Source of the DNA: Selaginella tamariscina
Lineage: Eukaryota > Streptophyta > Lycopodiopsida > Selaginellales > Selaginellaceae
Assembly (NCBI GenBank): GCA_003024785.1
Contig: PUQB01000534.1
Location: forward strand, 1-64,000
Length of the DNA: 64,000 bases
Direction: 5' to 3'
The translations under genes and the position numbers were made by a program. The number at the start of each line of letters is the position of its first letter. Within the stretch, counting starts at the first letter, position 1. Positions 24,212-36,774 of the stretch are shown here, one piece after another. A model generated the notes under the pieces. The model searched no databases. It was not told where the DNA came from and saw only the letters and a list, made by a program, of their open reading frames with translations.

Positions 24212-25611
24212 ATGCGCGCATAGGAACACACATATATACAGTTATGTATGCAGACACACACACCAGGTATATATATGTCTTGGAGCAAGTTGATTTCTAG
24301 CATATTCATTGTAATTAAGTAGATCAATTTAAAACTAAATAGCTATATATAATAACAGTAAATATTTACACAACTTATATTAGCAATAATATAATATTTA
24401 TAGTGAATCGTATAAACAACAGCTTAGAATAATATATTATAGTGTGTTGCATCTCAGCTTGACTATAGTGGATTTGTTTTTTTTTTATTCACATTATAGA
24501 ACATATACCCATCTTGAGAACCAGTAAATAATATTACTTATTATTCACATAAATGAAGCTGAGATGGCTACCCCTGAAGTGCACAAAATGGACGTGGACG
24601 AGCTAATGAAACAAGTGGTTTCTTGCATGGACTGATTCAAGCAATGACAGGGTAATTCAGGCCATTTACCTGTGTTATTTATATGTACAATATATAGATA
24701 CGTAGATCGTACATTAAGATATGTGTATGTAGCTTTCGTGTTTCTCGACGTATGTCTATGTCTGTGTATTACTCTTACGTTTTTATTTTTTATTATGATT
24801 TCTTAGGGACCAAGTTCTACTGGCAAACAGTCAGCTAAAAAATCCGCTAAGAATACAGGCAAGCCAACGACTCAAGGACAAAAATCAGCAGCTTGAGGTG
24901 TCACACACACACACACACACAATTTCCTATGCATTTTTCACATTCTTAGATTATGTTACATATGAGACATATCACGCTATTACTTGTAAATTTAAATGCA
25001 CTAGCTAATGGCGCATATGCACTACGTTATAATACATAGCATGAAACAAAGGCTTACTGAGTTAATGCCAATTAACAATGTACTATTTTACCTATTTTTG
25101 GCTTATTATATTGATAATGATGTTACATGTGGAACAGACGATAAGAGCAAGGCATCTGGAAAGAAAATGACCACGGTCCCTGCGAGAACAAAATTGAGAG
25201 TGCATTACAGGTAATACCAATAAATAGTAATATTATTATAATATACATTATTACTACAGACTCCAGTGCGAAAAGAGCAGAAGAAAGCGAAGCAATATTA
25301 CTACTCCAGGTTCTTTTCTAACACACACGCACACATTGTAGGTCGTGTACATGGTTGGAGCACTAATGAGAATGCATCGCCTGTTGTGGTTATGCCAAGG
25401 ATCACTAATCATAAGTAGACTCACCACGCACACACACACACATTTAGTTAAGCAGACTTTGAAGTTAATAAAGCTTGATTATATAAATTATCATTTATCT
25501 GTGTGTGTGTGGTGTGTATCTATCTCTATGTACTTATCTGTGTTTCTCTTGTGATTGAAAAGGACTGGTGAGGTGAGAAAGATCTGCAAGACTCAGGTCA
25601 ACACCAAATAA
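22020..25611 (+). CDS. Multi-exon plant gene of unknown function, Lys/Ser-rich
   Basis: About a dozen exons with GT-AG borders. Phase agrees across the first five: 22020-22043, 22145-22199, 22256-22322, 22564-22641 and 22728-22973. Later ones are 23276-23350, 23474-23618, 23806-24167, 24807-24896, 25136-25210, 25257-25308 and 25563-25611. The protein starts 'MVESAMGEGSAAVVGSVMVE' and carries 'MDVFKRLYKGCKTGPKAQKP'. A conserved-looking helical block is 'RYWLSLIDVAEKAENHLVSM' and 'VADIRKALGAYKTKHKLNDV'. There is an internal duplication ('GDDVSSK...ENKKN' twice, 23950-24060), and the tail is basic. At least two one-base frame inconsistencies occur (entering the 23276 exon and inside the 23806 exon). 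I do not recognise the family. Lys-rich low complexity suggests a nuclear or chromatin role, which is only a guess. Confidence 0.45.
24183..24212. repeat. (AT)n microsatellite
   Basis: About 30 bases of alternating A and T, directly after an exon of the unknown gene and within its intron. Confidence 0.85.
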
Positions 25612-26560
25612 GGTGCTTTCTACTAAGATGCTTCAATATGCTGTATGTAACTATTTTCTTAAGTGTGTGTTGTAATTATTTGTAAGTATGTGTATTGTGT
25701 TGCGTGTGTATGGATACGTATATAATTAAATGGGACAATGTAAGGCCCCAGCAAGTAGTTGGCTTTTAATATAGTTTGTCACTAGTGTAAAAAATTTACT
25801 TCTTTTATCATATGATAATGTTTTATAATGTTTTACTGCACAAGTTACTATCTTTAAAATTCATATTGAATCTTTTCTTGGCTGTATTCCATACACAAGT
25901 AGGCCCTTGACAGAACCAAAGCTTCTTTATCTAGCTCTTTAGTGGCACATATAAATAGATTATTTATTAATTAGTTTAATTTAGTATATTGTTATTTAAA
26001 TTGATAATGCATGCTTTTTATGATTCTTATTGAGTATAGATATTTATGAAGTATTAATTCTTCTATATAATATTATATATTAATATAGTTTGTGGATAAC
26101 TTTGTTTGTAATAAACAATATAATATATTCTTTCTACTTAAATTTAAAAACAATGTCTATGTTATTATAATGGTGGCTATTTTTATTTTGATATATCATG
26201 TATTATTTAGTTAGCATCATTATATTTTTATTATATCATTTTTAGATAAAAGCAAACTAGGTTCCATACACACGTTATCACGTTGTCTCACGTTCCTGTA
26301 ATGTATCCGAAGTGTGTATAGATCTATATATATATATATATATATATATATTAACAACAAATATATTTATAAAGATATTATTATTATTTATTGAAGACTC
26401 AATACATCTTTACTAATCGAACATCAACAGACCTTGTCTTAAGTTATTATGTAACATAGCAACATATGTATAAATATAATTATATATTATATCAATTATG
26501 ACATCAACTATACATCTATTAAATTGAAGATATAATTAAATATATATATATAAATCCAGG
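25612..26560. other. AT-rich spacer
   Basis: No gene is seen. A TA-dinucleotide run lies near 26324-26350. Confidence 0.5.
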
Positions 26561-26561
26561 A

Positions 26562-26592
26562 TTTGTAACAGGTGCCTGACACCTGTTACAAA
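26562..26592. repeat. Perfect 13-bp inverted repeat with 5-base loop
   Basis: TTTGTAACAGGTG, loop CCTGA, then CACCTGTTACAAA. It would form a strong hairpin in either strand. It lies 0.9 kb upstream of the remorin start. Confidence 0.8.
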
Positions 26593-26640
26593 GCTTCACA
26601 TGTCTACACATGTCCTGTACACCAGAAAATCGAAAATTTG

Positions 26641-26795
26641 TCCACGTGTAGGAATATCCTTTGAATAATCTTACTTTAACACATTAAAATAATTATTAAT
26701 TATTATGCCAGTTGGCACGTCCTCAAGGGGCCCATGTCTGCAAAGAAGTGTCCTCCACGTGGCCAACTCAAAATCCTCCTGTACGGCCACGTAGC
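26641..26795 (+). promoter_or_regulatory. Cluster of G-box/ABRE-like motifs upstream of remorin
   Basis: CCACGTGT (about 26642), GGCACGTC (about 26714), CCACGTGGCC (about 26755) and GCCACGTAG (about 26786) lie within 155 bases. ACGT-core elements of this type bind bZIP and bHLH factors, and clusters often mark ABA- or drought-responsive promoters. Function here is inferred. Confidence 0.45.
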
Positions 26796-27460
26796 AGATA
26801 GTAATGATGCCTTAATCTCACTAAATTAAGCAAATTATCCGTCGGTGGTGGTAAAAAGAAGGGAAAAAAAGCAAAGAAAATACGTGAATGGCCCACAATT
26901 GATTCTTCCAATCCTCAATATTTATTTTGTTTAACAAAATTTCTGTCTCTTTCTGTACACAATTCATCAAGAACACGCTCCAGCACGAGGTATTTGTTGT
27001 AATTCTAGCTGAATTTTGCTTATTATATAGAATTCTTGCATAATTCAGGGAGAATTGATCCAATTTTGCATAAATTTTTAGAATCTTGCACTTTTTTTCC
27101 TTTAAGTATGTTCAATTCCACAATTATGTTTAGCATCCACGGTTAATTCGCTGCAATTGAGGTGCAAATTTAGCATCTGTTGTGTAAGTGTGTATATACA
27201 CACTGTTTGTTTTCTCTGGGTGTCTTAAAGACTCACTGTATGCATATTTCCTGCTGGGCTTTCTTAAATCGCTGTAAATGTTTAGATGTCTAGATGCACA
27301 ATTTATAGCAAATTTGTTAGATAAAAGCTGCATTATATGCACAATTTATAGCATAATTGCTACTGTGTATTGATTAATTGAGCTTGTTTCTACTGCAGCT
27401 TTGTTCGATTTTTAAATTTTTGAAAAACTGCAGTGTTTTTGTTTGAATTTTCAGTGAAAA

Positions 27461-28469
27461 ATGACTGACGCTACTGCTGCTCCAATTGCACCTGTGGCAC
27501 ATACGCCAGTGGACAAGAATGTGACTACGGAATCCCCGACTTCGGTAATTGGTACACATGATACGAAGAGTCCGCCTTCTCCCACGCCTGTACCCGAGGA
27601 CCATGCTCATGCTGCCACCACACATCCTGGTAAATATTCTTTATATAATGTGAATAATTAATTGTTATTGTTTACAGCGAGTGCACAAGTGAAGACAATG
27701 GATGCACCACCAAGCCCAGCTTCCAGTAAGAACTCTTTGACTTCCTCGATGAAGACAGATGGAGGTGGATCAATGGACAGAGGTTTAATTCCTAATATAA
27801 TTTTATAACAAATACTTAACTATATTATTATTATAGATGCTGCTCTTGCCAAAGTGCAACATGAGAAGACCATGTCCCATATTAGAGCCTGGGAAGAGGA
27901 CGCAAAGCCAAGGCTATCAACAGGTAGCAGCATATACATACAGACATACGTGTGTGTGTGTGTGTTTTGATATTGAGTGATTATAACCGTGTCTGATGAA
28001 CCAACAGATGCAGTGCACAGATTGCAAAGATTGGAGCTTGGGAATCCGCACAGAAAGCTGCAGCTGAATCCAGATTAAAACAGGCAGAGGTATTAAACAT
28101 GTTTATTTCCAGAAACGAGTATACACACAGTCACACACAACACACACATATATAGCTGTGTATGTACGTCTAACTTGTGTGAATGATATATAACTGCAGG
28201 AAAAGCTTGAGAAGAAGAGAGCAGCTCTTGTGGAGAAGATGCGTAACCAGATAGCAGCAACACACAAGGCGGCAGAGGAGAAACGAGCACTGGCGGAGGC
28301 AAGGAAGGGGGAGGACATATTCAAGATCGAGGAGGAATCTGCCAAGTATAAGGCATCTAGCAAGATGCCTGGAGGATTCTGTGTTTTAAAGCTTGAGTAC
28401 CTAGTCTGTGTTTGCATTGATTTATTGTGGTGTTTTTCCTTATATCTTGTTTGCCCGATGTATATATGA
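27461..28469 (+). CDS. Remorin family protein (5 coding exons)
   Basis: Exons are 27461-27629, 27678-27782, 27837-27923, 28008-28089 and 28200-28469. The N-terminus is Pro/Thr/Ser-rich and disordered ('SPPSPTPVPEDHAHAATTHP'). The C-terminal Remorin_C coiled coil reads 'IAKIGAWESAQKAAAESRLK', then 'EKLEKKRAALVEKMRNQIAA' and 'ALAEARKGEDIFKIEEESAK'. Remorins coat the cytosolic face of plasma-membrane nanodomains through this coil and a C-terminal anchor. Near the start of exon 4 one base seems missing ('DAVH' then 'IAKIG'). The end ('PGGFCVL' and then extra residues) is longer than the usual short anchor, so the last 25 codons may be out of frame. An acceptor (TTTTCAG) 8 bases before the ATG indicates a leader intron. 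Confidence 0.85.
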
Positions 28470-28682
28470 AAATTTGAAAGTTGCACCAGTTATATGTGAT
28501 AATGTATTGTTTTTAATGTTATTTTATAAATTAATTTAATTCTTATTATAGTATTAAACTAAAAGTGTGTATGTACAAGATACTATGCCATCGAGTAACG
28601 CCTGCATGAGAAACTTTCAGAAAAACAGTACATAATTTGTGATACAAATCCGTAAGTTTTGCTACTCAACAAAGTTAATCTC

Positions 28683-28793
28683 AAAAATTGCATACCTTCT
28701 TCACCGGTGGAGTGCATGCCTTACACGATCGAAGAAACACGTTTATACTAATCAACTGAACCATCTGAACAAAAATAACTCTTAAATATGCAC

Positions 28794-28839
<46 letters not shown>

Positions 28840-29296
28840 ACATCTATTTAACTGTGTGTGTGTGCATGTATTTAGACAACTTGTTGCATTGTTTCGTTGA
28901 ACAAACACAAACAAATGCATATGTATATGTTTACCTCCTTCGTTGTCTTTGACTTCGATGTCGAGCAGCAAATATGCTCCCACCGGAGTTTCTTGATCTC
29001 GAGACCTTCTTCACTCCACCGTTGTCTTCGCAATGTACGAATCTCTCCTCAATCTTCGTTTCAACTGTACGGATTACCTGGGAACCGTACGGCAGCGTGG
29101 ATGTTTGATCGCGTAGCGTGGAGCTCCACAGAGGGATGGGATTAATGTGCACCACTTGCTCCTCCTCACATACACGAGTTGCTCGCTTTCCTGTTGGCTG
29201 GAGGATGTTGTTCTTCCTATAACAAATAAATAATAGACTATGAATAAGTATCTCTTTCTCTCTGTCTTCCTCTCTCTCTCACACACACACACACCA

Positions 29297-29334
<38 letters not shown>

Positions 29335-31560
29335 AAAGAAATAAGCATATAATACGAATGTGCATGCATAGGTGTGTGTGGCAGACACACAACGTACAGT
29401 GGGATATAAGTGCGTATATAAATGTAATGAGTGACATAAGCATATAATACATGTGTCTGTGTCTGCATCTGCGCGTGTGTGTGTGTGAGAGAGAGAGAGA
29501 GAGTGTTACCGTCTGTTCTTAGATCCTTGTACAATGTCGGATACTGTGACACTTGATCTTGTAACAGGTACCTGCTTATTTATTGAGAGGCCCTGCAATG
29601 CATTGGCAATTGAACATGCGAGTTTTCTTCTTCGTCCTTGTCTGTTAATTGGCAACTTGACATTGCAGAAACCAATGACGAAAACGGACTCTTGTCTAGC
29701 ATATTCCATGTAGATGAACCTGATTCTGATGTGAACGTCTCTGCCTTCTTCCATCTAGATGAAGAACTGGAGTCTCTAGAGTTTGCCTCCATATCCTCAG
29801 AAAACCACTTCTTTCTACCAGAGGTACGTCGAGGACTTTCAGTATTGGTGGTCTCTTCTATTGTATAGAAATATGAGTTGCATATATACACACGCATACA
29901 CATTATATATAGAACAATATAATTACCTGTAGGAGATGTTAATGATGTTTGTGTCATGTGATATACACGGCCCTTCCACGAACGAAGCTCTTCGTCCTTC
30001 AAATGGAGTTTCCTCTCCGCTTCTTTCAAGTCTGCTTCAAGCTGTTTAATTTGCTTCTCTTGCTGCTCTTCAAGAAGAATGCGTAGTCTCCTGTCTAATT
30101 CATGAGGAGAAACAGCCCAGTTCTGGTTCCCAGCTGGAGTTACATCTCCACCCTCTAGCTTCTCCATGCAGTCCTCCATGCTAACTTCACTCGACGATTG
30201 AATCTATAAACAAGTACTAGTTAAATAAAGTCACATACACACGTGTGGAAATTATACATTGTACTGGCTAACACAAACTTACTTCAATCTTAGGCTTCGT
30301 TTCTGACTTGAGATTTAGCTGCATGATCTCTAGCTCTGCTTCAAGTTCAGCTTCAAGTAAAGCCATCTCATAGGCTTTGACTCCACCGTCAGCCCGCTTG
30401 CTATAGATTCACTATCATCCTCAGGTTGAGGCTTATCGTGCTTTGTGTTGTTTGTTATACTCGGTAACTGTTTGTTTAGCTTCTCAATCTCTCTTTTGTG
30501 ATGCAAAAGCATGCATGTCATTCCTACGTGCATCCCCATGGCATATAACAGCACCTCTTTGGCTACACGATCTGTAACTCAAGCCCAATGCATACATTGC
30601 TTTAGAATATTCATAAACACCGAGGAAGCATTAAACAGTTGCTTTCTGGTGAAGGAATCTATGTGTGTGTGATGATTTGTATGCATATTATGTACATATA
30701 CAACTATATCACATACCTACCTGAGCTACTGGGAATTATATTTGCAGCTTTCCTCTTCCTCGTAGAGCTTCCAAGAGATGGCAGAAATGACGCAGGATTA
30801 GCATTTTTTACATTCGGAGTAGAGGGAACGGTAGAATCCCTGCTCCTGCTTCGTGCCCTTCTGTACTCGTATCTCCTGCTTCTGGGTGTTGTAAGGCTTG
30901 GTTCGGCACCAAACATCAAATGCTTCTGAGACGCGGCCATGGATGCCCAGTCAAAGATGTTGGGAAGATCACTGAGGCTCTCAACGCTAAGACGCTCTGC
31001 GTCCTGCCTCGTAGTTGTCCATGAAACATCGCCCAGCGAAGTCTTCACTGTAACATTGGATGTATAAGGATCCTCACCAGAGTCTATGAGTATCTCGCTT
31101 CCAGCTTTCCAGTCTTTAGAATCCTCTTCATGCTTCTCCTCTGTATCCTCAAACTCCTGTTGGAGGTGCCTCAGAAGCTCACTTGGTTCACTCTGAACGG
31201 TGTGAAGATTTCTTTGTTGGTCTTTCTGCTGGCTGCGAGGCCACGAAGGCCATCCTTTTGAGGAACCCAACTCATGTACTCCTTTCTGGAAAGACGTAAG
31301 ATTAACCACATTCCCTTCCAGGGTATCCGAGTTTCCTCCTCGGCAGCACGACCTCTTCCAGCTCTTCCATCTGTGCCCACATTATGATCGTCTTCAAACC
31401 GATCCTTGTCTTCTGCCGGTTCCTGTGGAGGAGACCTTGAACAACCCTCTTGCTCATCTAATCGAGGTCTCTTTCCACTCTGTAGGCATCTCGCTAAGTA
31501 CCCTGAACCTGCAGCTACTACTCAGCCAACATTTCTGTTGTCTATTCATTACCCAACATC
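28683..31560 (-). CDS. POLAR-like polarity protein (about 6 exons)
   Basis: Minus-strand exons are about 31560-30721, 30571-30283, 30203-29927, 29865-29510, 29217-28935 and about 28758-28683. Exon 2 gives 'YAMGMHVGMTCMLLHHKREI' and, after a one-base frame change, 'AYEMALLEAELEAELEIMQL'. Exon 3 gives 'AVSPHELDRRLRILLEEQQE' followed by 'KQLEADLKEAERKLHLKDEE'. These three blocks, in this order, are the signature of POLAR and POLAR-like plant proteins. POLAR in Arabidopsis scaffolds BIN2-type kinases at the polar cortex of stomatal precursors. The N-terminal exon is Ser/Arg-rich ('RSRRYEYRRARSRSRDSTVP') and disordered. Exons 5-6 ('KIEERFVHCEDNGGVKKVSR') are assigned only by position and could belong to another transcript. 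At least two frame breaks are present, and the start codon is unresolved. Confidence 0.6.
28795..28842. repeat. (CT)n(CA)n compound microsatellite
   Basis: About 20 bases of CT followed by about 25 of CA, between the last two exons of the POLAR-like gene. Confidence 0.85.
29255..29332. repeat. CT/CA/AT compound microsatellite
   Basis: Short CT and CA runs followed by about 35 bases of AT, in an intron of the POLAR-like gene. A matching GT/GA run lies at about 29476-29502. Confidence 0.8.
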
Positions 31561-31869
31561 TACAAACTTCGGAAGCCTGTGCAGATCATTAAAACTCCCA
31601 GAGAGAGTCATATAACAATTCAAAGACCCAAATCAATCACCGGTCAAAACTCATTTGAAAAACCTGGTGAATCCGTGAGGATCAATCTATACAGAACAGA
31701 AAATGCCGCAAGCTCTTCATTTCAAGCTATTCATACATTGATTTCCTATGTACCTGAATGCATTCCGATACAGATCCGGCAAAACCCTATCTCGTCCCAA
31801 GAACCCTAGTGCTTCACAGAAACGGCAACTCACTGCTCTGCTCTTCTTTTCATTTAAGAATTTCTTAAT

Positions 31870-33900
31870 CTAAGTAAATACGTCTGTACGGAGTCCGTAC
31901 GTATAGAGCCGTTTTCGGAGGGAAGTTCCGCTGACAGCGGGAACATGTGCGCCGTCAGAATATTTAATCCGACGTATATCATCTCGACACGTGGTAACTA
32001 CATTTTTTAAACCATCGCCGTGGATCTTCGCTCAGCGCATCCAACGGTCAAGCGTTCACCACCATGTGAGATACTACAGACAAAAAGTAAAACTGGATAA
32101 GAGTATGTATATAATTAAATAAGTATGTATTAGTATACTCTACATATTATTAAGTATATTTATAAACATACTTTAAGTTTGATTAACTTGGGAATGTGTA
32201 TATCTATATATCTGTGACAAATGCATATTACGATATGTATGCAAAATAATATACATAGAAAACTATATTTTATGTTTAGTTGTGGGAAATGCATACGGTT
32301 TTGGCAGCTTTTGTTCAATGATATTTTTAATACGAGCGTCTAACGTGTGATATAATAATGGAAAATGATATTTTCAAGTTGGTTGGTGTAGTGGGAAGAT
32401 TCTTAATGCTTAAGGAATCTTTTGCTTGTCATGTCATCGAAAACAACATTCATCATAAATTACATAATAAATATAATTTATAAAAATAATGTATTATTAT
32501 AATTAAGTTATATATTATAATTGTGAGGTATTAATTATGGAAATTGAAATGTAATATTTAGTTTGCTCTCCAGGATTTTAAAGATTTCCTATTAATATAT
32601 ATATGTGTGTACGTATGCATATAAACTTTCAAAATGTATGTACTCTTCTTAAGTTTCTTAATTTCAAATTTAACTTATAAAATTAATATTTTAATTTGTT
32701 ATAACTTACTTTTGTGTGTGTACCATGCGTATCTATGAAGTATTCTATATTAAACTACTTATAATGCAAATTAATATATTATTTATTTACTACCAATCTA
32801 TATATTAAAATCACATTCCCTAGAATAGTATTGTTATTTCAACTCTTGATTTTATAATAACATAGTATTTATCACTTATTTGAAGTGTTAAAAATTTTAA
32901 AGTCTTTGTCATTGCAAGTGCAACGCTTTTTATTATAATAGTCATATTCTTTTCTCCTTATTGAATTAGACTCTAATTATTGATTAGATATTAATATATC
33001 AGTTACATCATTTTCTATAAAATGTTAGGTAGCATGAGTATATGGATTGCTACCTACATTACTTGTGTTAGTTGCTTTATCTTTCTAAAATTTAGATTAT
33101 GAAGTATTCAAAAAGTGAAGAATTAAGTCTCTTATAATGCATGCCTAAATATTTCATGGCCTTCTACATAATAATAAATACTTTATACTCAGACCCTTTA
33201 AATTTTTCCACCTATGCGCAAAATGTAATTAAGTTCACCTTGTATGGAATATACAAAAGTAGACCTCGGCTCTTGCCTTCATCCATGTGTTGTAAATGTT
33301 TGAGTTGTGTTCATTCCTCACTGCATATCAATTCTTTCTTCCCATGTCTTGTTTATAAAAAGATTTTAAAGTGTGTAAAATTTATATATAGAAATTAGGT
33401 GCAATGTGTCTTAACTATAAAAAAATACAAAAATAATAAATGTATGTGAATCATACTCATGTCTTAAAAGAAGTAAACATGCGAATTAAAACTGGTGTTA
33501 TTCATATTTAGGGTTTAGTTGTGAGGTCAAGCATATATGATTTTAGGGTCTAGGGTTTAGGTTTAGGGGTGTAGCACCATAAACCTTCACCTATACAACT
33601 TTCATATCAAACACATTTGGTAAACCCTTTCAATTATAAATACATGGTGGATGTACTTACAATTTGTACACAAAAGATGAAATTTATTAAATATGAAAAT
33701 GATTGGGCTTACTTTATTGATGGGATTTGTACACAGAAAATGGGGTTTATTTCATTATTGAATATGCAGCATAAACGATGGGGTATATTTCATTGATGGG
33801 TTGTACATATATATATACACTCAGTGTGTATTATAAAGTACATTTATTCATACTTTCATAATGGAGCTTGCAAATAACAAAATGAAATTCATGGTTTATA
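31870..33900. other. AT-rich spacer with a short telomere-like patch
   Basis: No gene is seen. Bases about 33541-33572 contain degenerate TTTAGGG-type words (TTTTAGGGTCTAGGGTTTAG), too few and irregular for a true interstitial telomere. Confidence 0.5.
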
Positions 33901-33919
33901 TTGTCGAAAACATAAGACA

Positions 33920-34780
33920 CATTACACCGTGACTCTAAATAAGAATCGTCTTATTATGCATCTTCCTGCCTTCACCAATCAAATGAGTAATTATTTGGCC
34001 TTCCAACTCTTCATCTTTTTTCCCTATCGTGTTCCAATATGCCTTTTGTTAAACGCTGGTTGCTTGCTTGTTCGCGTTGTATAGGAAGAGATACATACTG
34101 GCACTCCTCAAAACACCAGACCAAGGAATGAAGTATGGTAATATGCCACCTCACCTAAATTGAAACCCTTTCTTGCACTTTATGTTTGGGGTGTATCCAT
34201 TGGCCTTCAAACATACTGCCCCCTTTTATAATGATGTCATTCTTGTTTCAAAATGTAGTTGCTAGAACCATCGCAATAATGTTAGCATGTGTTTCCCAAA
34301 TCCAAAAGTCCCCATGGAACATCCATGCTACACTTAATTAGGGTTTCTGGGGTAATGTTCTTGATTTTCACATTTTTCTCTTCATATGGTAATGTCACTA
34401 TAATCCACTATATGTGGAACACAACATACCTCACAACTTCATTATCTGAAGGTTCCATGATAATCCTTGTCGCTTTGTTTTTTTTTAAATTTCCTGATTG
34501 ACAAAGTCATTGTAAACCTCTTTATCAATTAATCCTAATTACTTGAATGGTAGAGCTCTTATGTCTTCATTTTGAGTAACAACATCAATTTCTTCTTCTA
34601 TAATATCTTCATCATTATTGAAATTGTTACACATTTGGTTCTCGTCTATATTACAATGATGTGATCGCGATGACCTTAGATTTCTACCTAGGTCATGAGA
34701 CACATCAACATATGCTTGTTATGCATGTACCTTGATTGAACCTTTAAAGACCTTAGTACAACGTCTCATTTGTGATGATG
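33920..34780 (-). pseudogene. Decayed minus-strand coding remnant
   Basis: The minus strand gives protein-like pieces: acidic 'IIEEEIDVVTQNEDIRALPF' near 34620-34540, preceded by 'DLGRNLRSSRSHHCNIDENQ', and 'DEELEGQIITHLIGEGRKMH' near 34012-33950. Stops and frame changes separate them. The family is not recognised. It lies directly beside LTR-like repeats and may be part of an old mobile element. Confidence 0.25.
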
Positions 34781-34900
34781 AGCTAACCATGGGCACTTCT
34801 AAGCCCACCAACTATGTATCCTCCATGTAGTAAGTTGTTGAAACCTATAGGTTGTACACATGACCCACCTCCTAAACCTCTTAACCCACATAAGCTAATA

Positions 34901-35150
34901 TGTCATAGTTTTATATGAAGGGTTAACACATGATTGCCAAGTGGCCATTCGGCTTCAAAACCATGTGGAGCAATGGTAAGTCTTCCAAGATAACCTCAAA
35001 AGTCTAATTCAGGTGCTTAATTAGGCAGATGACTTAGAGTCCCACCCTAAATGGGTATCCCTTGATAACCTAAGTAGATTTTAGGATCTTATCCAGTAGA
35101 CTTAGACAAGCTCATGTCCTAACCTCATTAAGGAGATATGTCTCACACAT
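34901..35150 (-). mobile_element. 3'-terminal fragment of the LTR-like repeat
   Basis: These 250 bases correspond to the last part of the repeat (from GTGTGAGACATATCTCC to the AAAACTATGACA end, minus strand). They directly adjoin the full copy next door in the same orientation. Confidence 0.5.
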
Positions 35151-36774
35151 TGTCAAAGTTTTAACCCGAAGGGCTAACACGTGGCCACCAAGTGGTCTTC
35201 GACATCAATTCCCTGTGTGAACAACACTAAGTCTTCCAAGATGACCCCAATAGTTTGACTCAGATGCCTAGTTAAACAGAAGACTTATGTCCCCTAGAAT
35301 GACCATCCCCCAAACCCTAGAGGATAACCCGAATAGACTTTAAGATCCTTTCCTAGTAGACCTAATAGACTCATGCCCTAACCTCATCAAGGAGATGTGC
35401 CTTATACATACCCTTGTGACAAAGCTAAGGCATTCGTCATTTACCCCTTGAAAATCACCCTCGTCTGGGCGTACAACCCTTTTAGGGTGACAAGGGTACC
35501 TTGAACCATGAACCCTTGAGGGTTTGAGTGGTCAAGTTATATCTTAGATCTAGGGCTAGTACTTAGTGAGGACACGAGCAAACCCTAAGGCTAGGTTTGA
35601 ATAATCTTAAGTACATAACCTTGCGAGTGCTTCACAAAAGGGCTCCTACTAACAAGCTTAGGTTATTCAACCCTTGGATTCCAAGGAGAATAATCCCCTA
35701 GCCAAGTGTGCAAAGCACACCTAATTACGAGACATAACCTCCCTTGAGCGGATGCCCAAGGCTTAACACCCTAGTGCGAGCACAAGCATGTTTGTTTACT
35801 AGAGTATCCAACCCCTTGGCGACAAACCCATGACACGACCCCAAAGGGCATGCCTCGGGTGTTGTATCGTGTGACATCTAGCCCATGTCACATTCCCATG
35901 TGACACTGCCTTCTACGATGTGGGCTATTATGTCATAGCCCCTTAGATTCAAGATGCACCAAGTACCACAAACATGGCTCATAAATGCCAACTCTAGAAC
36001 CCCTTAGTGAACTTTCAAGAATTGGGTAATGTAAACCTATCAAACAAGATCCACAGTTAGACAAGAACATTGATGTGCCTTGCTTGGCCATGAGTGCTAC
36101 ACCTAGCTTGACGTGGAGGAGGAGGTTGGAGACAAGCCTTAACCTTTGCCTTTTTCTACAAGACCTTTCAGGCATAGATTCGCCAATGTTAAGGGTGACC
36201 AACCCCGAAGGTGGGATGTACCCCTGTCATCTAGAAGTTAGGGCGGCACAATAAAGAGTTGTACCTTAACAACACAAGCTGAAGCTTGCATCGGCAAAAG
36301 AGCAACGAACTCAGTCATGAACCCAGAGCTTTCCTATTCATACTTTACCTTATTTATGTGACGGAGCGCCCCTCCCCCCCCCCCCTTGAATGTGTAAGTG
36401 GGTTGGCATGGAATTAATTAGCATTAACAAGAGAGTAGCCTAACTCTTAACCCTAAAACCCTGGGGGTTTTAGGGCATGGGTTGGGGCAAGCCTAGGGTT
36501 AGGTCAACCTTAGGGGTGTGCCTAACTCTACTTAACACGTCAAACTCATCTGCCTTAACTAATCAACTTAACTGGAACATCAAAATCAGGGGTGAATTTT
36601 TTAGAATGTAAGTGCTACATTTGCTTAGAATTTCTCGCGATATTTAAGATAGCAGGCTGGACTACCCCTAAACACCTAAGTGCACTAAGCAAGGCTGTTT
36701 TTCACTACATTTAGGGTTTGTCATCATAGTACAGTAGGTAATAGCAATCAACCTCCAAAGTAAAAACGATGACA
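35151..36774 (-). mobile_element. LTR-like repeat, copy 2 (probable solo LTR)
   Basis: On the minus strand this is the same unit as at 2711-4415, beginning TGTCATCGTTTTTACTTTGG and ending AACTTTGACA. It shares the CTCCTCCTCCACGTCAAGCT and GTGTAGCACTCATGGCCAAG phrases with copy 1. No internal retroelement genes adjoin it. It is clearly diverged from copy 1, hence old. Confidence 0.5.

Noticed and set aside
33540-33575. TTTAGGG-like patch
   Set aside because: Only two or three degenerate units; too short for a telomere scar.
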